Source of the DNA: Symbiodinium sp. CCMP2592
Taxonomy: Eukaryota; Sar; Dinophyceae; Suessiales; Symbiodiniaceae
Assembly: GCA_905221615.1 (NCBI GenBank)
Contig: CAJNDT010006183.1
Coordinates: forward strand, 258,501 to 322,500
Length of the DNA stretch: 64,000 nucleotides
Direction of reading: 5' to 3'
Shown here in pieces: positions 18,466 to 29,519 of the stretch. Under the pieces are notes generated by a model. It saw nothing but the letters and a program-made list of their open reading frames with translations. It did not search any database and was not told the DNA's origin. The position numbers were made by a program, and so were the translations under genes. Numbering within the stretch: position 1 is the first letter of the stretch; every line of letters begins with the position of its first letter.

Positions 18466-18948
18466 TGGTGACAGGGCCTGTACGCGCCTATGCGTTTTTA
18501 GGAATTTCAGAATGAGGCGTTTTGCATGGATGCGCGCGAAACCACAGCGAGAGCGCAATCTCACAGAAAATTATGGTTCAGGCAGGTGCCTGAAACACTA
18601 GAGGCTGGAGTAAACTTTGGGCCTAACTGCGTTTTCGCTCGGGTTTTAAGCTCATTTTTGAAGAGGCTGCAGAACAAAACTTTATTTGAGAGAGAGTTTT
18701 TTGCTTAACGTATCGACTTGTCCTAGGTCTTAGGTCAGACACAGGGTTCAGGATTGGGTTTATGTTTGGTTGTACAAAGAGGCGAAAACGCTGCAAATAC
18801 CGGTATTTTGCGCATGGGCGCAATATGAATGACGTTCTTATCCCTCCCCCCCCTCGCCATCCCCCCCCCCACCCCCTCCCCCACCCCCCCCACCCCAATA
18901 CCCTGAAACATGCAAAAACGCATAGGCGCGTACAGGCGCCGTCACCAA
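18466..18948. mobile_element. 483-bp TIR element
   Basis: Left end TTGGTGACAGGGCCTGTACG and following CGCCTATGCGTTTTT recur as the complement at the right end (CATAGGCGCGTACAGGCGCC GTCACCAA split). TIR is about 36 bp with few mismatches. Exact 4-bp flank AAAC on both sides (18,462-18,465; 18,949-18,952). The interior has a 60-codon frame and a C-rich tract at 18,845-18,897; no transposase recognised. Confidence 0.75.
18845..18897. repeat. C-rich tract
   Basis: Runs of C interrupted by A/T within the 483-bp TIR element; G-rich on the minus strand. Confidence 0.85.
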
Positions 18949-18955
18949 AAACTTG

Positions 18956-19058
18956 ACTTAGGGGTACTTAGAAATAGCTTTTATTTTTTTGCTTATTCAA
19001 ATCCCTAAGAAACAGCTAAAATTATAAGTTTTGCTAGGGTTCTAAGTTCAGTATAGTT
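18956..19058. repeat. Family J repeat, copy 1
   Basis: About 100 bp shared with 53,614-53,720: GTACTTAGAAATA, AAGAAACAGCTAAAATTA and TTCTAAGTTCAGTATAGTTT blocks in the same order. Termini only weakly inverted, so class unknown. Confidence 0.65.
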
Positions 19059-19159
19059 TCAATTGGAACTGCCGCAGAGAAGCCTTTCGTAGTGGAGCTG
19101 GACGTCCGAACCCTAGTCTGAGTTTCGCTGCACCCCTCTGTCCCCTAATGTTAGGCGTC

Positions 19160-19260
19160 GTGTGTAGGGTTTAGGGATGTTCGGGGCTTCGGGTTTAGGG
19201 TTTAGGGTTTAGGGATGTTCGGGGCTTCGGGTTTAGGGTGTATTTAGGGTTTGGGATTTA
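19160..19260. repeat. TTTAGGG motifs with 36-bp duplication
   Basis: GGATGTTCGGGGCTTCGGG plus TTTAGGG occurs twice in tandem. Confidence 0.75.
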
Positions 19261-19539
19261 TTCTGCGGCGAGGTCTTCAGTGGTGGCGACAATGGCAGGA
19301 CTGATGTGCATGCACAGCCGTTTCTGCTAGGCACCTGAGGGTCAACATCGTTTTGCTTTAAGCAAGAAGACATGCACTGCAAAGTTCACGACTCTGATCT
19401 TCTGAGATGGTCCCTGGCTGTAGGCCTAGATCCGAGATGCGATTCCTGGCCATCCGTGTACTTCGGTTTACGTTTCATCCCGGAAAACAACGAACCCCAA
19501 TCTTTCAGCTCAAACCCCACACCTTACCATGGGTGTCTG

Positions 19540-19660
19540 CTTGGAAGGGCAGGGGACTTAGTAAGTAGGTTATAACTAGGGTTATAATTGTGGTAACTCC
19601 AATTTATGGTACTTATAACTCTTCTTATAACATACTTACCAAGTCCCCTGCCCTTCCAAG
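19540..19660. mobile_element. MITE family A, copy with 15-bp flanking repeat
   Basis: 121-bp near-palindrome CTTGGAAGGGCAGGGGACTT ... complement. Flanked by a 15-bp exact direct repeat TACCATGGGTGTCTG (19,525-19,539 and 19,661-19,675), unlike the TA flanks of most copies. Confidence 0.85.
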
Positions 19661-19877
19661 TACCATGGGTGTCTGAACAGTTAGAAGAGGGTGTTGGGGC
19701 ATATTAGAGTATAGTTTAAACAAGGAACCCAAAAGAATGGTACAAGTAGTTCTTCAGGCTCCTATACTTAACCCCTGTCGACCCTCTGCACGGCGAGGAT
19801 CTGCAAATCTCAATTTCTGGGACACGAGCCCGGGAACATCACCTGCGTTGATGTCCCAGGTTCCACGGGGTACCTTA

Positions 19878-19998
19878 CTTGGAAGGGCACGGGACTTAGT
19901 AAGTAGGTTATAAGTAGAGTTACAAGTACCCTAAATGGAGTTACCCCAATTATAACCCTACTTATAACCTTACTTACTAAGTCCCCTGCCCCTCCAAG
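19878..19998. mobile_element. MITE family A, copy
   Basis: Same palindrome as at 19,540 with one change (GGGCACGGG). TA on both flanks. Confidence 0.85.
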
Positions 19999-20103
19999 TA
20001 GGCTCCTAAGCTCATGGTTTGGGGCTTGGGCCCTGGGGTTTAGGCCTTGGATTGGCTAGGGTTCAGGGCCAGGGCTTAGTGTTCGTCTTCTGGTCGTCTA
20101 CAG

Positions 20104-20201
20104 GGAACTCCAGAAAGTTGGAATATGGTTTCAGGGTAGGATACCCTATAATGTACCATAGAAAGGTTAGGGTAATCATATTCCAACTTCCTGGCTTTTA
20201 C
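20104..20201. mobile_element. MITE family B, copy 2
   Basis: CCAGAAAGTTGGAATATGG termini. Flanks CTACAG/CTTAGG agree at 4 of 6 positions, a decayed duplication. Confidence 0.7.
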
Positions 20202-20323
20202 CTTAGGTTGTTCAGTGGTTATCATGTTTACATGTTGGTTTCTCTTTTCCGATGACGAGAATGCTTCTACAAGCGCAGCTTAGTTGGTGTCGAGCACTCA
20301 TCCATACTTTCTTGGTTGTCGAA

Positions 20324-20421
20324 CTAGGTAGGGCTTTGGGACATTTTATATTTTTCCCTTATTGGGCTTAAGAGGATCTTATTTACTAATATTTTCGAAA
20401 GGCTCTAAAAGCCCCACCTAG
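20324..20421. mobile_element. MITE family R, copy 1
   Basis: Ends CTAGGTAGGGCTTTGGG and AAAGCCCCACCTAG-like complement. Flanks CGAA/TGAA. Second copy at 33,107 has exact 4-bp flanks. Confidence 0.7.
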
Positions 20422-20635
20422 TGAAGATCCAGCTAACCCTCACCGGCACCTGCGGAAATTCCACGGCCAACTACCTCCGAACCCTGTTCTGATGATGAAG
20501 GTCCGCATATGCGGGTTGTTCTAATTTATGGTCCCTTTTTGGGGCCTATAGTAGTATGTGCGTAGGACCTCTCTGCGCTATTTGAGTAACTGCTTCTTCT
20601 AGTATGAGCAGTTAAAGGGCAGGCTCTGTGGGCAG

Positions 20636-21876
20636 TGTGAGTTTGGTCTCTGGGGGTCTGGAATTCTTTTTAAATTTTTAAAATTGTTGAAATTTTTGAA
20701 ATTTTTAAAATTTTTAAAAATTTGGCCTTTGGGGGTCTGGAATTCTTTTTAAATTTTTAAAATTTTTAAAATTTTTGAAATTTTTAAAATTTTTAAAAAT
20801 TTGGCCTTTGGGGGTCTGGAATTCTTTTTAAGTTTTTAAAATTTTTAAAATTTTTGAAATTTTTAAAATTTTTAAAAATTTGGCCTTTGGGGGTCTGGAA
20901 TTCTTTTTAAATTTTTAAAATTTTTAAAATTTTTAAAATTTTTAAAAGTTTGGCCTTTGGGGGTCTGGAATTCTTTTTAAACTTTTAAAATTTTTAAAAT
21001 TTTTAAAATTTTTGAAATTTTTAAAATTTTTAAAAATTTGGCCTTTGGGGGTCTGGAATTCTTTTTAAATTTTTAAAATTTTTAAAATTTTTAAAATTTT
21101 TAAAATTTTTGAAATTTTTAAAATTTTTAAAAATTTGGCTTTTGGGGGTCTGGAATTCTTTTTAAATTTTTAAAATTTTAAAAATTTCAAAAATTTTAAA
21201 AATTTTAAAAGTTTTAAAAATTTTAAAAGAATTCCAGACCCCCAAAGGCCAAATTTTTAAAAATTGCAAAATTTTCAAAAATTTTAAAAATTGTAAAAAT
21301 TTAAAAAGAATTCCAGACCCCCAAAGGCCAAATTTTCAAAAATTTTAAAAATTTTAAAAATTTTAAAAGTTTAAAAAGAATTCCAGACCCCCAAAGGCCA
21401 AACTTTTAAAAATTTTAAAAATTTCAAAAATTTTAAAAATTTCAAAAATTTAAAAAGAATTCCAGACCCCCAAAGGCCAAATTTTTAAAAATTTTAAAAA
21501 TTTCAAAAATTTTAAAAATTTTAAAAATTTTAAAAATTTAAAAAGAATTCCAGACCCCCAAAGGCCAAATTTTTAAAAATTTTAAAAATTTCAAAAATTT
21601 TAAAAATTTTAAAAATTTTAAAAATTTTTAAAAATTTTAAAAATTTCAAAAATTTTAAAAATTTTAAAAATTTTAAAAATTTAAAAAGAATTCCAGACCC
21701 CCAAAGGCCAAATTTTTAAAAATTTTAAAAATTTCAAAAATTTTAAAAATTTAAAAAATTTAAAAAGAATTCCAGACCCCCAAAGGCCAAATTTTTCAAA
21801 ATTTTAAAAATTTCAAAAATTCTAAAAATTTAAAAAATTTAAAAAGAATTCCAGTTTCCCAGAGACCAAACTCACA
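20636..21876. repeat. 1.24-kb A/T-rich palindrome of 70-90 bp units
   Basis: The left arm has seven copies of GGGGGTCTGGAATTCTTTTT followed by TTTAAAATT-type runs; the right arm has eight copies in the opposite orientation (GAATTCCAGACCCCC). The outer ends TGTGAGTTTGGTCTCTGGG and the complement match exactly. Centre near 21,200. It could form a very large cruciform or hairpin RNA. Confidence 0.9.
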
Positions 21877-24800
21877 GAGGTTTTGAAACGAGTTCCAGAT
21901 CTCCAGAAAGCGTGCGTTCGCTCTTTTGCATTCACCTCATTATCGTTTAGCGCATGAAACAACAGGGAAACAATTCTGAGTGAAGGGTGAGATGAAGTGA
22001 ATGAGTTCGTTCCTGATTTTCAAGGAACGAAGTGTCAGGGAGAAACAAGTGAACGAACGCATGAACGAAACACGGTCTCAACGAGTAACACGCCAGGAAT
22101 TGGACCGTTGACTGCAAAAGCCCTGATTACAAAAAGTAAGCATGCGCGAGTTGATCTTTCATTGACTAAATCTGGCTCTTTTGCGTCTGTCTTCATTCAT
22201 ATAAACTTAGAAGATACCACTATAGATTACCTATAAAGATGCCATTAGATTCCAGTTGTACTTCCAGCATTATAAACTCATTTTAGTGTAAGGTGGGAAG
22301 TGAAGGGAACCAAAATACCCATTTTAGTGTAAGGTGGGAAGTGAAGGGAACCAAAATACCCATGCTAAACTAACGAAATGAAGAGAATGTAAGGAACGCA
22401 CGTTTTCCTCTGTTTCAGTACATGAGAGTTTGATTCGTTTGTCTCGTTCACCCCGTGGTGCGTTTCACGATGAACGAAGCACGCTTTCTCTTATGCTACA
22501 TTGTCTTCGTTCACTTTAAACTACACCACCTTTGATTACAGGAAAGCCAGTCAATGTAGGATGTGGAGCGAAGCGAACCCCAAAAGGACAAACTAGTGTA
22601 ATGCAAGGAACAGAATGGTAAAGGATGCGCGCCTTTTGCTTCGTTTCATTATGCTAGTTTGGGTCTTGTTGGTGTTTTCTTGCAACTTTTCCCTTTACAA
22701 TGAAATGCACAACCCGAAAGAGCAAATGAAAACCAACACAACAAAAGGCGCGCTTACATTTCATTGCCATATTGTCGCATTAGGTTTAATTAAAGCTTGT
22801 GGGATCCATGCTTGGCAGTGAGCTTGGAAAAAGATGTGAGGAAAACGGAATGTTGGATGTACCGTGACTGGCGGTTAAACTCAGAGAATGACTCGCGAGT
22901 CCACGGTCAACCTTGTGCCTGATTACATTCGTAGCAAGGCCAAGCGAGATGATCAAAACATACACTTCGTTTGTGTTTCTTCATTCGCCTCACTTTGTTA
23001 TTCTCTTATTATGATAAAATGGAGTGAAGAATGAACGGAACCCAAAAGAGCCAATGTAATTGAATTGAAGGTAACATAGAGAAACGAAGGCATGGTTTAA
23101 TTCATTTAAAGCTGGGTTTTGTGGCTCTTGTTTCATTTCGTTGTCTGCAATTATGAAACGAAGTGCAAGCCGTGCGTCTCTTACGCTTCATTCATTTCGT
23201 TTCATATTAAAGCACAAAGGAAAAACAAGTATTGGATTCTTCAGTCTAATTATCTTCCCGGCTCTTCATTCTAATTATCTTTCCCTTTTCTGTTTTATGT
23301 GCTGGTAATGTAATCAAAGAGGAGACAGCATGAAGGTCATAAAAGGCAAAGTAGAAAGTGAAAATAATGAAGGTAAATGAGCAGAAATCAAAGCTAACAT
23401 ATTTTAGGCTTACATCCTTTTTCCTTTCCTACAACTACGATTGCTGTTTCCGTTCAGTTCCTGTTTTCGTTCCTTTTGTGCTTGGCTCATTCACGCTTCC
23501 ATTCCTTTCGACGGTACTGACCCGAACAAGAAAGGAACGAAAGAAGGAACAGAATGAACGGTTAGACCAAGATATGACATGCAAGGGAGAGGAATAAGCG
23601 CACGGAACGCACGGTTCCTTTCACACCCTTCATGTCATTTCTTGCGAGAACAGAATGACCAGGAAACTAATGATAGGGTTATATCACAGGGAATTGAGGA
23701 TGTTAATGGTGAAAGACTTCTTTCATCTAACTCGATCTCTTCATGAAATTTCCTATCTTGTGATGTGTCCTTTGTTGAGACTTGGTGGGCTTTCTTGAAC
23801 TAAAGCGAAAACAAATCAAATCAAGGAAATGCCTGCTTTGCCAGCACCATGCATACAAGGGCTTCATCTGGATCATTCTTCTGTGTCATGAGTCGTGCAT
23901 GTATGATGTTAGTTTTAATAAGCGAAAAGCATGCGTTCCTTCTGTCATTCATCCATGCACACCATTCACTTCTCATCTTTCACTCATCATCGGTTAACCC
24001 TTGATTTGTGGTTCGCCAGGGACAATAGGCTCATGAATCCCAATTTCTTATAAAGGGATTCTGATGGCACCTCCATGTCGGCTCATGTTTTCGTTTTCTT
24101 TGTGCTTCGCTTAATAGACATAAACCATGCATCAGTTCCTTCTTTATGTTTAAATTACGCAAAACAATGATGAACGAAACCGTGAGATCGCCTGCTGACA
24201 TTTTGTTGTTGGGTTTAATTGTGGTGTGTCTTGTGCGGTGAAACAAAGGATGAAAACGTGTGCCGCATTCAACTGAAATAAAGCAAGTTTTTGCTCCGCT
24301 TCATTGTCTTTGTTTCATTTAAGCAGGCACATCGTTCCTTCTTACTGTTCCACCTTTCACTCGTTACCTTGGCTTTGTGGGAATAAAGAACACATTTTGT
24401 TCAATGAAAAAGACCGCGGTCCTTCTGTCACCTACCTGTTACTTAATTGAAACAAATGAAACCAAAATTGCCTCTTCATGGACAGAAAACTTCTGTTGGT
24501 TGACTTGGGCTTTGATCGTAGGACACAAACCGTCAGACACCTTGGAAATTAATGACTTGGTTTCTGGTTCCGTTCGTATTGTGTTGTATCTTTTTGAATC
24601 AACGGAACATGCAATCGTTATTCGCTTCTCTTTGCTGCAATAAGATGAGACACGCAACATTCTCATATCTTGTGGGTTCCTTGTTTCGTTCATAAAGAGC
24701 CCAATTTAATGTGAATAAAAGGTAAGGAAACACGCTTTTCTTCCTGTTATATCTAGCTCTTTTAATTACAGCCACGTGGCATGATCCTACAAGAGAAAAG

Positions 24801-25480
24801 TTGTCAGAAGATTCGATGTCATATTGTCATTAGAATCATTAGAAGATCCCATTTAAAGAGAGATCTAAGCCTACAATATAAGTCTCCAGAATGTGTGGTG
24901 CGTGAACTGAAGAGAGCAACAAACACGCTCTCATTTCATTCCATTCCACAATCACCACATCTCCAAGACGGAAAAGATTATAGAAAACAAATAACTGTTG
25001 GTAAAGGGTGATGTCGTTCCTATGTTGTCTGTTTTTGTCTTAATCGCGCATACTTTCTATTTTCACTTCTTTGCATTAACTAAAACAAACTAAACAAAAG
25101 ACTGACTTCATTGTGTTGACTTGGACTTGTTTCACGGCTGGAACTCGGATGGTGGATCTGTGGTTAGTTTTCTTGGTCACTATTTCGTTCATCACAAAGC
25201 CCCGTACATTTACAGTCAAAGCATGATTTCATTCGGTTTCCTTATCTTAAACTACAAATGATTTGACTTCTCTGATTGTCTTCATAGTTTTATAATTTAA
25301 CTGCCAGGAAGCCAAGTGAACTAACTCCTGATGTGATTCGTGCCTGGCTGTGAGTTGTGGGCGGTGGCGTCGCGAATTTGAATAAAGGAATCATGCTCCG
25401 TTCCTTTCGCTTTGCTCTCTACACTACATTCTCTTATCTTCTTTTCACTAAAGGCAACGCCCACCGATCAAGCTGCCTGA
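21877..25480. repeat. AT-rich degenerate repeat interior of the 5.3-kb element
   Basis: Recurrent GAACGAA, TTCGTTTCATT, AAAGAGCCAATGTAA-like motifs in varying order suggest a decayed satellite. A clean tandem pair (about 41 bp, ATTTTAGTGTAAGGTGGGAA) lies at 22,280-22,362. No gene recognised in 3.6 kb; frames of 60-88 codons lack family features. Confidence 0.55.
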
Positions 25481-25735
25481 CTAAGGCCGTGTCCATTCAA
25501 TCGATTAGGGGCTTATTCTACTTGTACATATATCGAAGAAGATTTTTCAGTTAAGATGTCATGTTGTGGCCTGTGGCCCGGACAACTTTAGATTGCGGCA
25601 AGGCGCTCATTTCGGGTGCACACGAAGCCAAACACTATGTCACTACATGTTGCAGCGGCATGTCAAACTGCCGAAGCCTTACCCATTCAGTCGACCAAAG
25701 GCTGACTCAAACTATACATAAAGGTCCATGGCACA
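25478..25735. repeat. Diverged direct duplication at right end of 5.3-kb element
   Basis: Two blocks share AAGGCC..CCATTCAATCGA..AGGGGCTTATTCTACTTGTACATA order (25,482-25,540 and 25,673-25,730). May mark an inner subterminal repeat of the element. Confidence 0.5.
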
Positions 25736-25801
25736 TAGTAGTATAGTCCTTATTATATAGGGTACCCAAAAAGGGACCATAATTTAGAACAGCCCCCATA
25801 T

Positions 25802-27570
25802 CGACTCTACTGACTCTACTGACTCTACCAGCGATTTGGTTTCAGAGAACGGCTGCGTCACCAACAACTTCAATCCCAACTACAGTACTGCTAGGAACCA
25901 GTAGGATCGCACATGTGAGAGTGGTGCTAAGGTGGTAGTCATGGTAGCCATAGCATAGATATCAAACTTACTGCAATGAAGATGCACATCGGCACTCACA
26001 AGCATAACAGCATCTCCAAAATCGAATGTACTAATACTCATGCTGACAACAAACCTGATCCCCGATTCCCTAAACCCGAAGCCACCATAGGCTTCATCTT
26101 CGTAACGTCTTGCTGAGAGGCATGGAACCTCGCGGCGTGCTGAGCCTGCAGCTCTACCGGGACTGCTTGCTTTAGGGTGTAGGGTTTAGGGTTGAGGTCT
26201 TTAGGGACTGCCGTGTTTCCGTGTGTTCGGCGATCGAGGTTGAGGATAACTGTAAGGCCTCGGAGTACCTACCAACGTCATTTTTCGGGTTCCTTCTCAT
26301 ATTTCATATATAATAATCTACCTAAACCCACTTCTAGTCAATGAGGCCCCTACACTATAGAACCCTTAATCATAGCCCCTTTAACGGAACCCTATAGGAC
26401 ATCCCCAAGGCCCCTGTATCACGCCCTAAACGACTAAAGCCGTGAAACTTAAAGACCCGTCGGAGCCGAAGCATTGAAACCCTAAACTTATAAACTAAAC
26501 GCTTAACTAAGACCCCCCCTAAGGGCCCGTTCATAGAGTCCTTATGGCCCTTAATGTTGGGTAATTTCTTTTGGTATAGTAGGGGGTAGTTGGGGGTCTA
26601 GGAAAGCCCCAAGCCGGAAAGTTAGCAGGATGAAGGGCTGAAGGCTTTGGATATCGACCGAGTTCGTACCTGAAACTAGGCTTTGTTGATAGAAAACTTT
26701 CTCGTCGAGAAAAGACTCTGCAGCTAGAGCAGCTAGATACCGGAGCTTCAACATTTGGTTCTTTGAGAAGTCCGTCAACTGCACGAGGCTTTGGGGTTTC
26801 GGCTTTGGTCCGAGAGTTACTCAGAGGTTTCAGGGTTCACTCCGTTGCGGCGTAACCTCCAAGCCCTAAGCCCCAAAACCTTAACCGCCCGGCAGAACTC
26901 TACAAAGCTGGCTTCCAGCTCCATCAACGGCGCCCTTGCTGTGTGGGACTTGCCACTTGGGCTGTCGACCCACGACCCCGAAGCCTGAGTTTCCTGAGGG
27001 TTTAGGGTTTAGGTATTAGAGTTGAGATATTAGGGTTTAGAGTTTAGAGTGTAGCTTGTAGGGTTTGCCTACCCGAAACGCTTGCCCTAAACAATATTTC
27101 AGTACCACCGGAACCTGTTTTTGTTGGGTAGGTTCCCTGTGAATTGCATATTGGGGTTTACAAGCCTAACCTTTACAAAAGTAGGTACTGGTAGTTTAAT
27201 GGTTGAACGGATTTCAGCACAAAGGATCGAGGTCTGCCAACGGAAAACTACTAACGGCACACTTTGGCTTAATGGCCTGTCCGTGCTGCACGCAAGCCGG
27301 CTAACAGCATCGTTGAGCCGAAAAGAAGCACCTTCAAGAAGGCAACAGCAGAGGTCAAAGCACGACTGACACAACCACGACTACAAACAGCAGCTGCTGC
27401 TGCCACCAGCAATGCTACGTAGTGGCCGCAAGTTGCATTTCTTCGTACTGCATTGCTATACGAATCATTTCTCATCATCAGAACAATTTACTAAAGCAAC
27501 GGAGTAGTACAGCACAGAAAGCAGAGCAGGGCTGACAATATAGAGCCTTTTCCAGCCAACTTTCTCGTTT
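25802..27570. other. Gap without recognised gene
   Basis: Telomere-like motifs at 26,175 and 26,990-27,060, and a 40-bp motif (AGGCCCCTA.ACTATAGAACC) at 26,343 repeated at 27,889. Frames on both strands around 27,099-27,374 oppose each other and have no splice or domain support. Confidence 0.35.
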
Positions 27571-27575
27571 CATAA

Positions 27576-27689
27576 GAGGCCAAAAGGGGTTTTAGCCTAT
27601 GGGGGTTTAGTAGGGAGTAGGGTTCCCCATTGTAGGGTTCATATTAAGGAAGCCCTACCCCAAGAGTCTTAAACCCCCCTTTTGGCCTC
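27576..27689. mobile_element. MITE family K, copy 1
   Basis: Ends GAGGCCAAAAGGGG and CCCCTTTTGGCCTC. Second copy 47,499-47,611. Flanking duplication not clear. Confidence 0.7.
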
Positions 27690-27800
27690 CCATCATCGTT
27701 TCCGGGTCTAGGTGTTAGGGGGCGGTGAGGGGTTATGGGTTCAGGGTGTAAGGTTTAAGTTTTCATGACGGTACCCAGAAGGCCCGAAAGAGCAAATGTA

Positions 27801-27893
27801 GGGGCCTCAATAATTGGAAATACTATTTTGGGGATTCCCTATTATAATTCTAGTATAATGGGCCCCAAAACCGATTCTAATTATTAAGGCCCC
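27801..27893. mobile_element. MITE family L, copy 1
   Basis: Ends GGGGCCTCAATAATTGG and TTATTAAGGCCCC, interior GGGCCCC-like. TA at both flanks. Six copies in the window. Confidence 0.65.
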
Positions 27894-28291
27894 TATACTA
27901 TAGAACCCTTAATCATGGCCCCTTCAATCCCTAGGAAATCCTGTCAAAGCAACCGCATTGAACTTATTAATACCCCTGCATTAGCAATGTCTGCAAGGAC
28001 GCTTCCTGCGGAGTTGCAGCTGAGCCCCGGCTGTTTCGTCTGTTTTCATTCGCTAGGGTTTACGGAAGAAGCCTTGAAGGAAGCCTATTGCACTTATTAA
28101 TTCAGAAGGGACTGCCATGGGGCCTGGGTTTTTGCATACCCAGTGTTTTGCACTTTTTGCGCTACTTGTTGTTCGGTGCTTGTCGTTCGGGGTTGCTTTG
28201 CATGCTTCGGAAGGCCCTCTGGACCCCTGGAAGTCCTGCAAGCCGTAGTTATAAGCACAAGCCTTACACCTTACACCCTAAACCTTCAGCA

Positions 28292-28438
28292 AAACCAAAA
28301 AAAACAAAAAAAACAAACAAACAAAAAAAAACAAAACAACAACCAAAACAACATTTCCGCACTAGTCGGAATCCTTCAGACTAGTGCGGAAATCTTTGTT
28401 TTTTTTGGTTTGTTTGTTTTTTTTGTTTTTTTTGGTTT
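28292..28438. repeat. A-rich/T-rich long hairpin
   Basis: Left arm of AAACCAAAAAAAAC-type runs then ATTTCCGCACTAGTC; right arm GACTAGTGCGGAAAT then TTTGTTTTTTTTGGTTT runs. Near-perfect inverted repeat, loop about 15 nt. Confidence 0.85.
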
Positions 28439-28535
28439 CCGCCACCGCTGACGTGCCCGGACAACCTTCCGCTGTGGCTGTTCTTTTGGGTGTAGGGTCT
28501 ACGTAAACAAGACTACTCTCTAATCTATCTTATGT

Positions 28536-28735
28536 GATGCTTATAAGCAGTCCGGCTGCTTATGATTCCACGCAGGCTTTCTGCTTATAAGCAATCCGGC
28601 TGCTTAGAAGCAGGCTGTCTGCTTATAAGCAATCCGGCTGCTTATAAGCAGGCTGTCTGCTTACAAGCAGGCCGGTTGCGGCCTTCTGCTTATTGGCCCT
28701 GCTTCTGCTTATAAGCAATATCCTGTTGTTTACAG
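28536..28735. repeat. CTGCTTATAAGCA palindrome cluster
   Basis: At least six palindromic TGCTTATAAGCA or close variants, spaced by GGCTGTCTG/ATCCGGCTG spacers of about 8-20 bp. Regular but not CRISPR-like: repeat and spacer are both near-identical and very short. Confidence 0.8.
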
Positions 28736-29519
28736 GCACTCGGGGGCCGTATGAGTAGCTATTCTAACCCCACCCACGCGTGCGCCAGACACCAACCAAG
28801 ACGGAGAACACGAGAACCCACACCAATTGCACAAACATTACCGTAAATTTGATATCCTGACCTGTTGCATGTTTGATATGGAAGAACATGCCAAGCTTAT
28901 CTAGCATACCACACGACCTGAATTTGTTATTATTTCCGGTTTCATGGTGTGTGCTAAGAATTCAATGGACCAAGCACCATGTAAACCATAGGGATATATC
29001 AAGGGGAATCGCGAGGATGGAAGGCATCCAGATGGGCCTCGACCATAAGGAATCGTGGAGACTTATCTCTTGAACACGTGGTCATATACTGCCACACCAT
29101 GTCATAGAATAGATACCAGGTGCTAGAAAGTCCTTTCTACACGTGGACGGGCTTTGCCTTTCTATACACACAAATATTGCAGACGCACATGTAGATAAGT
29201 TATCTGACCATATTCCATCTATCTATCTGCCTATCCATGTATCTATCCACCTATCTATTTGTCTACCCATCCATCTGTACATTCATATACATACTGGTCT
29301 CAGCATGGATGATGCCACCGACCTCTTAACCTGGCAACTTAGAGATATTGTAGAAGCCTGATACAATCTATGACAGGATATGTTATGGCACTGCACAAGA
29401 GACAAAGCACACGTGTACAGTGTATATGTTTTCGCCGATTTGCAGAAATACCGTCTTGACACGGTCACATTAGCTGTGCGTTGTTGTGGGGCCCATTATA
29501 GCAAGTCATTGCGGCTGTT

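Larger units (their letters stand above)
20511..25797. mobile_element. 5.3-kb TIR element related to MITE family G
   Basis: Left end GCGGGTTGTTCTAATTTATG then GTCCCTTTTTGGGG; the right end is its complement (CCCAAAAAGGGACC, AATTTAGAACAGCCCCC). Similarity continues inward with gaps (TATAGTAGTATGTGC, GGACCT, TTTGAGT) for about 90 bp. ATAT flanks both ends (20,507-20,510; 25,798-25,801). The 5.3 kb between holds none of the small MITE families and almost no CCCTAAA motifs, so it behaves as one unit. Contents: the 1.24-kb palindrome, then AT-rich sequence full of AACGAA/TTCGTT motifs. Open frames are at most 88 codons and no transposase is recognisable, so it is probably non-autonomous. Confidence 0.7.

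Noticed and set aside
28536..28735. CRISPR-like array
   Set aside because: Repeats are 12-bp palindromes with spacers that are short and similar to each other; eukaryotic context and no cas genes.
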